The notes: generated from the letters alone by a model not told the origin. A stretch of DNA of 64,000 nt from Nesterenkonia haasae (GCF_010119385.1 NZ_VFIE01000017.1:619066-683065); one strand, 5' to 3'; numbered from the stretch's first letter, positions 26,885-35,425 are shown. Program-made: numbers and translations.

Positions 26885-27484
26885 TCAGCCGAACTGAGGG
26901 CCCTCAGTCCGTGAACGCTTGAGTTCGAAGAAGTAGGGGTACTCTGCCAAAGCGAGGGCCCCGTCGAAGATCTTCCCGGCATCCTCTCCGGTCGGCACCC
27001 GGGTAATGACGGGGCCGAAGAATGCTGTCCCAGCGAAGGCGACGATCGGAGTGCCGACGTCTTGCCCTACCTGGGAGATTCCGGCATCGTGAGAGGTGCG
27101 CATCGCGTCGTCGTAGGTATCAGTTTTGGCACCATCGACCAGAGTCTCGTCCAGGCCAATTTCGGCCAGTGCACGGCGTGAGGCTGCTTCAAAGTCGCGG
27201 TGTCCGTTGACGTGGATGTCATGGCCGATGGCGGTGTAGAAGTCGCCTATCTTCTCCGGAGCCGTCTGAGCCACCGCCGTGGAGGTACGCGCCGGAATCC
27301 AACGAGCCAGGACGTCGTCGTCCTCAGTGGGTGCCGGGTTCTTGTCCTCATTGAGCACACCCAGGCTCATGACGTTCCACTTCACCTCGATGTCGCGGAC
27401 TTTCTCGACTTCGAGAATCCATCGGGAGGTCGCGTAGGCGAAGGGGCAGATGGGGTCAAACCAGAAGTCAACGCGCTCAGCCAT
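26885..27484 (-). CDS. DsbA-family mycothiol-dependent oxidoreductase (Rv2466c-like)
   Basis: A 199-aa thioredoxin-fold protein. FWFDPICPFAYATSRWILE at the N-terminus, FFGPVITRVPTGEDAGK and the C-terminal FFELKRSRTEGPQF closely match the mycothiol-dependent nitroreductase family of Rv2466c. The redox motif, CPWC in Rv2466c, is CPFA here (residues 13-16), so only the nucleophilic cysteine remains; it would act by a monothiol, mycothiol-linked mechanism. A normal AAGGA lies about 9 nt before ATG 27484. It is downstream of mycothione reductase on the same strand (70-bp gap), which fits a shared mycothiol role. Confidence 0.85.
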   Translation of the reverse strand: MAERVDFWFDPICPFAYATSRWILEVEKVRDIEVKWNVMSLGVLNEDKNPAPTEDDDVLARWIPARTSTAVAQTAPEKIGDFYTAIGHDIHVNGHRDFEAASRRALAEIGLDETLVDGAKTDTYDDAMRTSHDAGISQVGQDVGTPIVAFAGTAFFGPVITRVPTGEDAGKIFDGALALAEYPYFFELKRSRTEGPQFG

Positions 27485-27554
27485 GAGGTGGTCCTTTCAA
27501 TCAGCGTATAGAGATTCCTCTCATGCCAACCCTGAGCGGACCAAAGTCATTCCT

Positions 27555-28997
27555 TTACAGCGGAGGCTCTGCCGGGACCGGGACGTCCAAACCGAGCAGA
27601 GCGTTCTCTGTGACCTCCATCAGCGCCGGGTGAATCCAGTACTGGCCCCTGGCCGCGGTGTAGGCGTCCTGCCCGAAGCTCATGGCGTGCACGATGGGCT
27701 GGATGAGGTTTGACGACTGGTATCCCATGGCGTGGGCGCCCAGAATTTTTCCGTCCCGGCTGTCAGCGATGACCTTCATGATGCCGGTCTGGTCCTCCAT
27801 AGCCCAGCCGTAGGCAGTGTCCCCGTAGCGCTGAGTCTTGACGGTCAGGTGCTCGGCTCCGACTTCCTCTGCGGCCTGGGCTTCGGTAAGACCCACGTGG
27901 GCGATCTCCGGGTGGGAGAAGATCGCCGCTGGGATCACCTCGTGGCGCACCCGTCGCAGGCGCTGCGGATGTTCCAGGTTGTGCGCCGCCACCCGCGCTT
28001 CATGATTGGCGACATGCTTGAGCATGGGCGCAGAAGAGATGTCTCCGATGGCGTAAACGCCTTCAACCGGCTTCCCTTCCTTCTGGACGCGCAGGTACTC
28101 ATCAACTGCGATCCGCCCGTCGGGGTGAAGGTCGAGGCCCACAGCTGCGGCACCCACGGAGTCGCTATTGGGTACTCGTCCAATGGCAATCAGCACGGTG
28201 TCGACGTGCAGTTCTTCGGCACGGCCGTCTGAAGTGACCAGCTGAGCCGTGACTCCCCCGTCGGCAGCTTCGGTGATGCGGGCCAGAGTCCTCTGATAGA
28301 GCACTGACCAGTTAGCCTCCGCCTGAGCGGAATAGGCCGCAGCGATTTCTTGGTCGAGCTGGTTCATCAGCCCGAGGCTGCGGTTGATCTGGATCACCTC
28401 TGAGCCGAGCCCGGTGAATATGCCCGCAAACTCACAGGCGATGTACCCGCCACCGATAATTAGGATTCTCTCTGGCAGAGCGTCAACTCGCATGATCGTG
28501 TCAGAAGTGTGGACCTGCGGGAGATCAACACCGGGAACATCGGGAAGTACCGGACGTGAACCTGCGGCGATGACCATCTGCTCTGCTGTGACCTCGACCC
28601 CGGAGTCGCTGCGGAAGGACCGGGGGCTGGTCAGCGTGACGCGCTCTGTAATGAGGTCTACGTTCTCCAAACGGTCACGGTAGTCGCGCCCTGCAGCGGA
28701 GATCGCATCAATCCGGCTGAAAATGCGGTCTCGGATCGCTGGCCAGTCGGCGCGCTCAGTGGTCATCTCCACGCCGAGGCGTGCCGCTTCCTCAGGAGCC
28801 CTGGCCAGAGCAGAGGGGCGAACATACATTTTAGTGGGGATGCAGCCCACATTGAGGCAGGTTCCTCCGAATGCCCCGGTGGCTGGAATGCCTTGATCGG
28901 CCAGGGCCACCCGCTTCTGGTCCCAATGGGGGGTGATCAGGGAGTTTCCGGAGCCGGAGCCGATGATGGCGAGGTCGTGCGCTGCCATATGGTTCAC
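27555..28997 (-). CDS. mtr: Mycothione reductase
   Basis: A 480-aa flavoprotein disulfide reductase. FAD-binding IIGSGSGNS is near residue 11, the redox-active pair is CLNVGC (47-52), and the NAD(P)-binding motif IIGGGYIACEFAG is near 180. The C-terminal interface has the catalytic histidine in YWIHPALMEVTENAL. GTCLNVGCIPTKMYV is the form seen in mycothione reductase rather than lipoamide dehydrogenase or glutathione reductase. It reduces mycothiol disulfide with NADPH. The GTG start at 28997 overlaps the ParA-family stop by 4 bp (GTGA); ATG 28988 is an alternative. Confidence 0.92.
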   Translation of the reverse strand: MNHMAAHDLAIIGSGSGNSLITPHWDQKRVALADQGIPATGAFGGTCLNVGCIPTKMYVRPSALARAPEEAARLGVEMTTERADWPAIRDRIFSRIDAISAAGRDYRDRLENVDLITERVTLTSPRSFRSDSGVEVTAEQMVIAAGSRPVLPDVPGVDLPQVHTSDTIMRVDALPERILIIGGGYIACEFAGIFTGLGSEVIQINRSLGLMNQLDQEIAAAYSAQAEANWSVLYQRTLARITEAADGGVTAQLVTSDGRAEELHVDTVLIAIGRVPNSDSVGAAAVGLDLHPDGRIAVDEYLRVQKEGKPVEGVYAIGDISSAPMLKHVANHEARVAAHNLEHPQRLRRVRHEVIPAAIFSHPEIAHVGLTEAQAAEEVGAEHLTVKTQRYGDTAYGWAMEDQTGIMKVIADSRDGKILGAHAMGYQSSNLIQPIVHAMSFGQDAYTAARGQYWIHPALMEVTENALLGLDVPVPAEPPL

Positions 28998-29800
28998 GAG
29001 CCAAGGTTCTTGGCTGGAACGAGCTGTTTGATGAGCTCATCAAAGCTCTTGGCCATGTCCCGCACCTGGTCTCCAGGCCACTGGTGCACGGGGTAGGCCG
29101 CTCCTTGGATCTGCTGCCAATGGGGGTTCTCCTCCAGCACCGGCAGCATGAGCTTATCGGCGTAGAGCCGTTCCATTTCCAGCAACCTGTATTCGTGTTC
29201 CGCAGAATCCGCACGAGCCCTGTTAACGACGACGCCTGCTTGGGTCAGTTGCGGAGCGAACTCGTTGGAGAACATTCGGATGGCACGCATGGTCCGTTCG
29301 GTGCCAGCCACGGAGAAGAGGGAAGGTTCAGCGACGAGTAAAACTTGGTGGGACGCGGCCCAGGCGATTCTGGTCAGCCCGGAGAGTGAGGGTGGGCAGT
29401 CGACCAGCACCAGGTCGTATCCGCTGAGACCGTCAACGAGGCTTTTCAGCCGTTTCATATCCCGTGGCCGGATATCGGGGCGGTCGAAAGTGGCAGACAG
29501 CGCTGAACCGACCACAACGTCGAGTACAGCGGTTTTCTGCTTCTCCGGATCCAGCAGATCCAACCAGCCGGATCGGACAACATGGTCCGAGATCTTCGCT
29601 CTGCGGGATTCCTTCAGCAGCTGACCTGCCTCGCGTCCTGTTCCCCGCGCAACGCTTAGCCCAGTAGTGGCATCGGCGTGCGGGTCAAGGTCGATCACGA
29701 GGGTCTTGACGCCTCTGTGAAGGGCCGCTGAGGCCAAACCCATGGTGACCGAGGTCTTTCCGACCCCGCCTTTCAGACTGGACACACTGAGAATCTGCAC
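28994..29800 (-). CDS. ParA/MinD-family ATPase
   Basis: A 268-aa protein from GTG 29800. The deviant Walker A motif KGGVGKT is at residues 10-16; VIDLDPHADATTGLS (Walker A') and VLVDCPPSLSGLTRIAW follow, as in ParA proteins. No parB-like gene or parS-like repeat is seen nearby, so it is an orphan ParA, of the kind used to place non-chromosomal cargo. It is co-translated with mycothione reductase by a GTGA overlap. The cargo is unknown. Confidence 0.85.
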   Translation of the reverse strand: MQILSVSSLKGGVGKTSVTMGLASAALHRGVKTLVIDLDPHADATTGLSVARGTGREAGQLLKESRRAKISDHVVRSGWLDLLDPEKQKTAVLDVVVGSALSATFDRPDIRPRDMKRLKSLVDGLSGYDLVLVDCPPSLSGLTRIAWAASHQVLLVAEPSLFSVAGTERTMRAIRMFSNEFAPQLTQAGVVVNRARADSAEHEYRLLEMERLYADKLMLPVLEENPHWQQIQGAAYPVHQWPGDQVRDMAKSFDELIKQLVPAKNLGS

Positions 29801-29806
29801 GGTTTC

Positions 29807-29812
29807 ATCCTA
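29807..29812 (-). promoter_or_regulatory. -10 box TAGGAT, leaderless type, for the ParA-mtr operon
   Basis: TAGGAT on the minus strand ends 6 nt before GTG 29800 with no Shine-Dalgarno sequence, predicting a leaderless mRNA. Confidence 0.55.
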
Positions 29813-29871
29813 ATGCTGAAGACGGCCGCACAGGGCAACCTGCGCGGGAAGGGCGGGGATTTGACAGAAAG

Positions 29872-30201
29872 CTACGACACCTTCATCTCGCCCATCTCAC
29901 TCCATCCGTCGGCTTCGATGGTCTGGGAGATGATGCGTGGGGTGGCAGCAAGGGCGCGGTGCATAGGCCCCTGCGGGTCGATCGCGGCCTGAAAGTGCTC
30001 AGAGGTGACATGCGCTTCCGCGGCGTCGTCTTCGAATCCCTCGACCAACACGTACTCGTTGGGGTCTTCCACACCTCGAGACCATTCGAAGAACTTATTG
30101 CCGGGCTCAGCTCGGGTGGCGTTGGTGAATTCCCGAACAATCTCGGGCCACTGCTCCGCGTGCGAGGCTTTGACAGGGAACTTCACGACAATCAGAATCA
30201 T
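29872..30201 (-). CDS. Antibiotic biosynthesis monooxygenase (ABM) domain protein
   Basis: A 109-aa single-domain protein. ILIVVKFPVKASHAEQWPEIVREF at the N-terminus, EPGNKFFEWSRGVEDPNEYVLVEGFED and HVTSEHFQ are typical of the dimeric alpha/beta-barrel ABM family of quinol monooxygenases and related proteins. GGAAGG lies about 10 nt before ATG 30201. It lies about 70 bp upstream of the ParA gene, which has its own promoter box, and 62 bp downstream of the MerR gene. The exact reaction cannot be predicted. Confidence 0.8.
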   Translation of the reverse strand: MILIVVKFPVKASHAEQWPEIVREFTNATRAEPGNKFFEWSRGVEDPNEYVLVEGFEDDAAEAHVTSEHFQAAIDPQGPMHRALAATPRIISQTIEADGWSEMGEMKVS

Positions 30202-30263
30202 CGGCGCAGGCCTTCCCAGTAGTGGTGACGTCGGTGTGAACCTGGATTATGGGGCAGTAACGG

Positions 30264-30872
30264 TCATGACGCCTGCTGCCGCTTGGCTCGAAGTTGGGCG
30301 AGCTCATCCATTGTGGCAGGACTAGACGGTTCTGCGGGAACAGCTTCAGGGGCCTCGCTGCGTTCTCTCGGAAGCTCGGCGAGGCTGCCTTCCACTTCAC
30401 GCCACACACGGCCGACAGCGATTCCGAACACTCCCTGTCCACCCTGGACGAGGTCGATGACCTCATCGGTGGAGGTGCATTCGTACACGCTGGCGCCGTC
30501 TGACATCAGCGTGATCTCCGCGAGGTCATCGACACCTCGCTCACGGAGGTGTTCGATCGCCGCACGAATCTGCTGCAGGGACACGCCTGTGTCCAACAAC
30601 CGCTTGACGACTTTCAGCACCAGGACGTCCCGGAAGGAGTACAGGCGCGCGGATCCGGATCCCGAGGCATTGCGCAATGACGGTTCAACCAGCTTGGTAC
30701 GAGCCCAGTAGTCCAGCTGGCGGTAGGTGATACCGGCCGCCGAACACGCAATCGGTCCCCGGTATCCCATGTCCTCATCCAAGTCAGGCAAACCGTCGTT
30801 GAACAGGGTGTCCTGAGCCGGGGGGCGGGAGTGCTGGCGGGTGCGCGGTAGTTCAGCGCGTTGGTCCTTCAC
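30264..30872 (-). CDS. MerR-family regulator, Rv1830-like
   Basis: A 202-aa protein from GTG 30872, with AGAGGTG 7 nt upstream. The MerR winged helix at about 35-105 has YRGPIACSAAGITYRQLDYWARTKLVEPS and ARLYSFRDVLVLKVVKRLLDTGVSLQQIR. A C-terminal segment VYECTSTDEVIDLVQGGQGVFGIAVGRVW is conserved in actinobacterial homologues of this gene. It is the last member of the FHA-MerR-DUF151-MerR cluster. The effector is unknown. Confidence 0.88.
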   Translation of the reverse strand: MKDQRAELPRTRQHSRPPAQDTLFNDGLPDLDEDMGYRGPIACSAAGITYRQLDYWARTKLVEPSLRNASGSGSARLYSFRDVLVLKVVKRLLDTGVSLQQIRAAIEHLRERGVDDLAEITLMSDGASVYECTSTDEVIDLVQGGQGVFGIAVGRVWREVEGSLAELPRERSEAPEAVPAEPSSPATMDELAQLRAKRQQAS

Positions 30873-30979
30873 TCAGGCACCTCTCTGGTGGTGTGCGTCA
30901 CGTCGTATCGGATAGCTGTGGCCAGTCTATCCGCGTCGAGCGTGGTTGTGGTGGCAGGAGCGCTCAGTCTCGGCGTGTC

Positions 30980-31537
30980 TCATGACCTGCCGAAGTCTTC
31001 GGGGTCGGCGTCGGTGAGGTACTTCTGAAATTCGCGAATCTCATCTTCGGAGATAGGGCCTTTGCCTGCCAGATGCTGGGCTTCAGGGCTGGCTGCGGAG
31101 GAGGGCTGGTTCTGTGAGGTCCTATACCGGGGCGTCACGGAGACGGCCTCAAGTGTCCCGCGGGCCATTGTGACCGGACATTGAGCTCGGACGGCCACGG
31201 CAATCGCGTCGGAGGCTCGGGCGTCGATGGTGCTGCCACTGTTGAGCCGAACATAGCCGGCGTAGGTACTCATATCCAGGAGTCTGATCTCAACGGCGGC
31301 AATACCCCTGCCGAAACTCTCCAAGACACTGGTCAGCAAATCGTGTGTCATCGGACGCGGGGGAACCTCCCCTTGGAGAGCTCGGGCCACTGCAGCAGCC
31401 TCAGCTGGACCGACGACGACGGCCACATGGAGTGCCTCTGTGCCCGGTTCGGCACCACGCAGTATCAGCACAGGTTGGTTATTGGGCAGCTCCACGCGAA
31501 CGCCCATCACCTCTAGCCGCACCTGCACGTCATCCAT
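30980..31537 (-). CDS. Bifunctional nuclease/DUF151 family protein (Rv1829-like)
   Basis: About 185 aa from ATG 31537 (the open frame extends back to 31645, but MDDVQVRLEVMGVRVE is the usual start). The DUF151 core is VLILRGAEPGTEALHVAVVVGPAEAAAVARALQG and the ASDAIAVAVRAQCPV stretch. Members include proteins with RNase and DNase activity. The end is a short acidic tail ISEDEIREFQKYLTDADPEDF, common in actinobacterial copies. It lies between the two MerR genes, as in mycobacteria, and its start is predicted to be leaderless. Confidence 0.88.
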   Translation of the reverse strand: MDDVQVRLEVMGVRVELPNNQPVLILRGAEPGTEALHVAVVVGPAEAAAVARALQGEVPPRPMTHDLLTSVLESFGRGIAAVEIRLLDMSTYAGYVRLNSGSTIDARASDAIAVAVRAQCPVTMARGTLEAVSVTPRYRTSQNQPSSAASPEAQHLAGKGPISEDEIREFQKYLTDADPEDFGRS

Positions 31538-31543
31538 AGTTCC

Positions 31544-31549
31544 AGTGTA
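31544..31549 (-). promoter_or_regulatory. -10 box TACACT, leaderless type, for DUF151 gene
   Basis: TACACT on the minus strand ends 6 nt before ATG 31537, with no Shine-Dalgarno sequence. It lies in the 44 bp downstream of the MerR (ftsR-like) stop, and shows the DUF151 gene can be transcribed on its own. Confidence 0.55.
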
Positions 31550-31581
31550 TGCCTGAAGAGCCGACTGAGGGGCCCAGTTGC

Positions 31582-32337
31582 TCAGCGTCTGTCGATTTTC
31601 TCCACTGCAGCGTCCATTATGGAGGCGCGCAGCTCTTTGAGACACTGCAGCATTTCTTTGGAGGATTCGGCGACGCGTGCGCGTGCAGCAGCGTCCTTCC
31701 TAGCTGCCTGCGGGGCCATAGCTCGCCCTATGAGGTCAAGTTCGGCATCAGCGGAACGGCGCAGGGTGACCAGGTGTTTCGGTTCCAGCCCATAGCGTGC
31801 CAACACCCGGACCGCTTTGACTGCTTTGAGGTCGTGATGGCTGTAGTTACCCTGGGCGTCAGCAGTGATGATGCGGAACTTCTCCAGCGTGTCGAGCATG
31901 CCGCGAGTCGCTCCCGAGAGGGCACGCAATTCCTTGCGGCTCATGGGACGGCTGCGCCCCGTGATCTGTGCCGCCATCTCTCCCGTGACCTCACGGGGGC
32001 CAACTGGCGCTGACTCTGGGAGCGCTTCCGGTTTCTCCCCGACGTCAATGGCGTCCATTGTCTGCTTAATGACGTCCAGTGGCATATAGCGGTCGCGCTG
32101 CAGCGCGAGGATGAAGCGCAGACGCTCGACGTCGGCTGCGGAGTACTTGCGGTAGCCGGATTGGGTCCGTGCAGGCTCCACCAGGTCCCGTTCTTCCAAG
32201 AATCTCAGCTTGGAGGCTGACAGATCCGGGAATTCGCGCTGCAGTTCACGCAGCACTTCAGAGATAGTGAAGACATGGGAATTGGCAGGCCCGGCCTTCT
32301 CAGCCGGTTTAGGCTGACGAGCAGGTGTTGCACTCAC
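31582..32337 (-). CDS. ftsR: MerR-family regulator, FtsR/Rv1828-like
   Basis: A 251-aa protein. After a disordered 20 residues, the winged helix (about 23-95) reads FTISEVLRELQREFPDLSASKLRFLEERDLVEPARTQSGYRKYS. Unlike classic MerR proteins it has a long C-terminal part with a second helical domain (LDTLEKFRIITADAQGNYSHHDLKAVKAVRVLARYGLEPKHL). This two-part layout and the location between the FHA gene and DUF151 fit FtsR of corynebacteria and Rv1828, regulators linked to cell division. AGAGGA precedes the GTG start. The symbol rests on synteny and domain layout. Confidence 0.85.
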   Translation of the reverse strand: MSATPARQPKPAEKAGPANSHVFTISEVLRELQREFPDLSASKLRFLEERDLVEPARTQSGYRKYSAADVERLRFILALQRDRYMPLDVIKQTMDAIDVGEKPEALPESAPVGPREVTGEMAAQITGRSRPMSRKELRALSGATRGMLDTLEKFRIITADAQGNYSHHDLKAVKAVRVLARYGLEPKHLVTLRRSADAELDLIGRAMAPQAARKDAAARARVAESSKEMLQCLKELRASIMDAAVEKIDRR

Positions 32338-32435
32338 GGGCGCATCCTCTTTCAGGTTCAGGGGAAGGAAAGAAGTCAGCCTCAGAATAACGTGCGAATC
32401 GCCGAAGTCCGATCATTTGTCCATTGCCGGTGGTT

Positions 32436-32876
32436 TCAGTCGCCTCCGGAGTAGAACGTGAGGCGGAATTTGCCGATCTGCACTTCATCGCTCGTCTGGA
32501 GGGTGTAGTGGTCTACACGGTCATGGTTGACGTAGGTTCCATTGAGGCTTCCGAGGTCTTCGACTTCGAAACCTCGCTCATGTCTATTGATTTTCACATG
32601 GCGCCGGGAGACGGTCACGTCGTCGAGGAAGATGTCTGCCTCAGGGTGGCGACCCACGATGGTGTGGTCTTGGTCAAGAAGGAAGCGCGCACCCTGGTTG
32701 GCTCCGGTGTGGGCGATCAGTAGGGCGGAATTCTTAGGCAGCGCGCTGATAGCAGCGATGTCCTGCTCCGAGAGGTTGGCTTCGAGCGGGCCAGTATTCG
32801 CTGGCGGCAACGCAATGGATGTGGACTCCGCTGCACTTTCCGGAGTGCGTTGTTGATGATCATTCGGCTCAGTCAC
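32436..32876 (-). CDS. garA: FHA-domain protein, GarA/OdhI-like
   Basis: About 146 aa from GTG 32876, behind GAGGAGG at 5-nt spacing; the open frame reaches 32915 but this start is well supported. The FHA domain (about 50-142) has the phosphothreonine-binding set GRH (75-77), SRRH (90-93) and LNGTYVN (111-117). GarA/OdhI proteins switch off 2-oxoglutarate dehydrogenase until a kinase phosphorylates an N-terminal ETTS motif. Here the N-terminus has ESTS (about 17-20), so the usual motif is altered. Neighbours gcvH upstream and ftsR downstream match the GarA locus. No PknG-type kinase is in the window. Confidence 0.87.
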   Translation of the reverse strand: MTEPNDHQQRTPESAAESTSIALPPANTGPLEANLSEQDIAAISALPKNSALLIAHTGANQGARFLLDQDHTIVGRHPEADIFLDDVTVSRRHVKINRHERGFEVEDLGSLNGTYVNHDRVDHYTLQTSDEVQIGKFRLTFYSGGD

Positions 32877-32990
32877 CGGTCCCTCCTCTCTGTGCATCAT
32901 GGGGTACGGCAGCACCTGACATCGGTCACGGATATCACGGTGCGCTCAGGACCGAACCCCGGGTCACAACTATATAACAGTCTGCGGGGT

Positions 32991-33377
32991 TCAGCCCACT
33001 TGCTGGGTGTAATCCTCTGCACTGAGGAGATCGTCGATGCCCGAGGCTTCGGCGAGCTTGACTTCGAAGAGCCACCCAGCACCGTAAGGGTCGGAGTTGA
33101 TGACCTGGGGCTGGTCGTCCAGCTCTTTGTTGACTGCGGTGATTTCACCCGCCACCGGGGCGAAGATGTCCGAGACTGACTTGGTGGATTCCACTTCTCC
33201 GACCACATCTCCGGCCGCCACGGAGGACCCCACTTCTGGGTGTTCGACGTACACCACCTCACCCAGTGCGTCTTGTGCGAAGTCTGTAATGCCGATGCGC
33301 ACCACACCTTCGGTGTCGGCGGAGGCGATCCACTCGTGCTCTGCGCTGTACTTCAGCTCGGCGGGGATGCTGCTCAT
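32991..33377 (-). CDS. gcvH: Glycine cleavage system H protein
   Basis: A 128-aa lipoyl-carrier protein. ELKYSAEHEWIASADTEGVVRIGITDFAQDALGEVVYVEHPEVG is the normal start, and the lipoylated lysine is in EVESTKSVSD (Lys66). It carries the aminomethyl group between the P and T proteins of glycine cleavage. GGAG precedes ATG 33377. No gcvT or gcvP is nearby; the gene stands with garA, as in Mycobacterium. Confidence 0.95.
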   Translation of the reverse strand: MSSIPAELKYSAEHEWIASADTEGVVRIGITDFAQDALGEVVYVEHPEVGSSVAAGDVVGEVESTKSVSDIFAPVAGEITAVNKELDDQPQVINSDPYGAGWLFEVKLAEASGIDDLLSAEDYTQQVG

Positions 33378-33428
33378 GGTGTGGGCTCCTTCAGAGTGGC
33401 GGGAGAAACGTGTACCGAGGACAACTTA

Positions 33429-33446
33429 GCACCCTGCCGGGGGTGC
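33429..33446 (-). terminator. Possible weak terminator after the response regulator
   Basis: A 6-bp inverted repeat, GCACCC and GGGTGC, with a 6-nt loop lies just past the response-regulator stop on the minus strand. No T-run follows, so it may be only a mild pause or terminator. Confidence 0.3.
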
Positions 33447-33459
33447 CGCAGGCCCGGGA

Positions 33460-34143
33460 TCAGCCAAGAATCCCTTCGCGGATGGCGCGCAGCACGGCAT
33501 TGGTGCGATCGCGGGCACCTAGTTTGATGAGGATGGAGGAAATATGGTTCTTGACGGTGCCCTCAGCCAAGTGGATCAGTTGGGCGACCTGTCGGTTCGA
33601 ATACCCTTCAGCGACTAATCGCAGAACTTCTGACTCCCGATCGGTGAGGCTCTCTACGACGACGCCCGCGGCGCCGGCGGGCGGAGGAGAAGCCCTGATT
33701 GCCCGCACAAGCCGGTCTGTGATCGATGGCGCGATGAGTGTTCCGCCTGCCGCCAGCGCGTGAACTGCCTGGGCAAGTTGGTCGACGGTGACGTCCTTGA
33801 GCAGATAGCCGCGTGCGCCTGAACGGAGAGCCTCCAGCACCAGCGTGTCGTCATCGAAGGTGGTGAGCACCAGAACGGGGATATCGTTGCCGCGCTGCTG
33901 CAGGCGGTGGAGCAGCCAGAGACCGTCGTACTGCGGCATACGCAGGTCCAGGAGGACAACATCGGGACACTGCGTCTCCAGCACTGTGAGCGCCTCAGCA
34001 CCGTCGCTGGCCTCCCCCACGACATGGATGCCTCCCAGCTCCAAAAGTGTGCGGATTCCATGACGCACCAATGTCTGATCGTCGACGACCAGCACGCTGA
34101 CTGAGCTTGAGTGGGTGATTCTGGGGCGGTCCTGATTTGTCAT
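33460..34143 (-). CDS. NarL/LuxR-family response regulator
   Basis: A 227-aa regulator. The receiver domain has the acidic pair DD (21-22), the phosphoacceptor D66 in VVLLDLRMP, and K in LLKDV. The LuxR-type helix-turn-helix near 165-222 reads LTDRESEVLRLVAEGYSNRQVAQLIHLAEGTVKNHISSILIKLGARDRT. Its start overlaps the histidine kinase stop by 4 bp (ATGA). It probably controls the divergent ABC exporter at 35426, the usual arrangement for this type of system. Confidence 0.93.
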   Translation of the reverse strand: MTNQDRPRITHSSSVSVLVVDDQTLVRHGIRTLLELGGIHVVGEASDGAEALTVLETQCPDVVLLDLRMPQYDGLWLLHRLQQRGNDIPVLVLTTFDDDTLVLEALRSGARGYLLKDVTVDQLAQAVHALAAGGTLIAPSITDRLVRAIRASPPPAGAAGVVVESLTDRESEVLRLVAEGYSNRQVAQLIHLAEGTVKNHISSILIKLGARDRTNAVLRAIREGILG

Positions 34144-35318
34144 GGACTGGCTTGTTCCTCGTCACGCAGCATCGATTCGGAGAGACTCCCAGCGGCGGGC
34201 AGTTGTACCTGCACAGTGAAGCAGGGAGAGGTGGTGACGCTCAGCTGCCCTCCCAAAAGTTCCACCCGTTCCTGCAGACCGGTGAGTCCATGACCGAAGG
34301 TGACGGTTTTCGGAGCCAGCCCGTCGTTGGTCCCGGTGAGGATCACGTGGGAGGCGTCCTGGGTGAGGACCAGTGAAAGCTCCCGGGCCTCCGAGTGCTT
34401 CACCGTGTTGGTGATGATCTCCTGGGCCGCCCGCACCAGCGCCGTGCCCTGCTGGTCATCGACGGCTGCGATGGCGTCGGTTTCTACATGGATCTCCAGC
34501 GATGGAACGGAACCTGCGATTCGTTCCAACTGGGCTTGCAGGTCACCCGGCTCGGTGGCCCGTAGCTCGCCCACAGTGGCCCGCACATCGGCGAGGAGTT
34601 CCTTGGCAACTTCAGCAGCCTGCTCAATATGAACGGTGACGTCTCCCACCTCAGCGCGTGCGGCGAGGCGATGTCGTGCTGCCTCCAACTCCAGGTTCAG
34701 CACGGTGAGCTGGTGACCGATGGCGTCATGGAGCTCGCGGGCGATACGAAGACGCTCCGCGGTTTTTGCCGAGTGCTCCAACAGGACACCTGCGGCTTCG
34801 AGTTCCACGTTCTTCTGTTCCAGTTCTGCCCTCAACGTCGTCTCGCGCCACAGAGCATAGGTGCTGAAGACTGCTGCTAGGTGGATGAAACCATAGAACA
34901 CTGTACTGGCGATGGATTCCACCGGGTCCACACCGTGGATCACCTGCTGGAGAATCAGCGCCAGCAAGTTGAGCAGGACGATGCCCAACACCTTTGGAAT
35001 GGACAGCAGGTAGCTGCCCACTGCTGCGATGACTACCAGGATCACCGCCAACATCCCCTGGTGGGGCATGGTGAACAGCAGCGCCCAAGAGCTCAACAGT
35101 GCGGCTGCGTAGAGCATCAGCTGGTGTCGGCGCGCGAACATCCCGCTAGCAGCGAGAAAGACGCTGCCGAGGCATCCAAGCAGCAGCAGCGCCCATGCCC
35201 ACACGGGGATGAATGGTTCGACACCTACTAAGAGCGTCAACACGCCAATACCCAGGCACAGCACAAGAATGGCTGCGCCTGAATATTCTTCCAAGCGGCG
35301 GTGGTCCACGGTCATCAT
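34140..35318 (-). CDS. Sensor histidine kinase (HisKA_3/HATPase, NarL partner)
   Basis: About 392 aa from ATG 35318 (or 35315); the open frame runs on to 35447 across the divergent gene, so the shorter start is right. Five to six membrane segments fill residues 15-155. The phospho-accepting histidine is His197 in RIARELHDAIGHQLTV, typical of HisKA_3. The ATPase domain ends with GHGLTGLQERVELLGGQLSV. It has no large extracellular domain, so it likely senses membrane state or an intramembrane ligand, as do DesK- and LiaS-like kinases. It is paired with the response regulator by a 4-bp overlap. Confidence 0.92.
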   Translation of the reverse strand: MMTVDHRRLEEYSGAAILVLCLGIGVLTLLVGVEPFIPVWAWALLLLGCLGSVFLAASGMFARRHQLMLYAAALLSSWALLFTMPHQGMLAVILVVIAAVGSYLLSIPKVLGIVLLNLLALILQQVIHGVDPVESIASTVFYGFIHLAAVFSTYALWRETTLRAELEQKNVELEAAGVLLEHSAKTAERLRIARELHDAIGHQLTVLNLELEAARHRLAARAEVGDVTVHIEQAAEVAKELLADVRATVGELRATEPGDLQAQLERIAGSVPSLEIHVETDAIAAVDDQQGTALVRAAQEIITNTVKHSEARELSLVLTQDASHVILTGTNDGLAPKTVTFGHGLTGLQERVELLGGQLSVTTSPCFTVQVQLPAAGSLSESMLRDEEQASP

Positions 35319-35425
35319 TGCCAGCTTACTGAAGTGTCCTCTGCTGGGTGGGTGCCGAAAGTCATGGTGGTGCACGTGACCGTTGGCACGGGCAATCACC
35401 TCGGATCCGCTAGAGACTCGGTGGC

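Noticed and set aside
28994-29800. Chromosome partition parA with parB
   Set aside because: No parB, parS-like repeats, dnaA or oriC features nearby; it is an orphan ParA.
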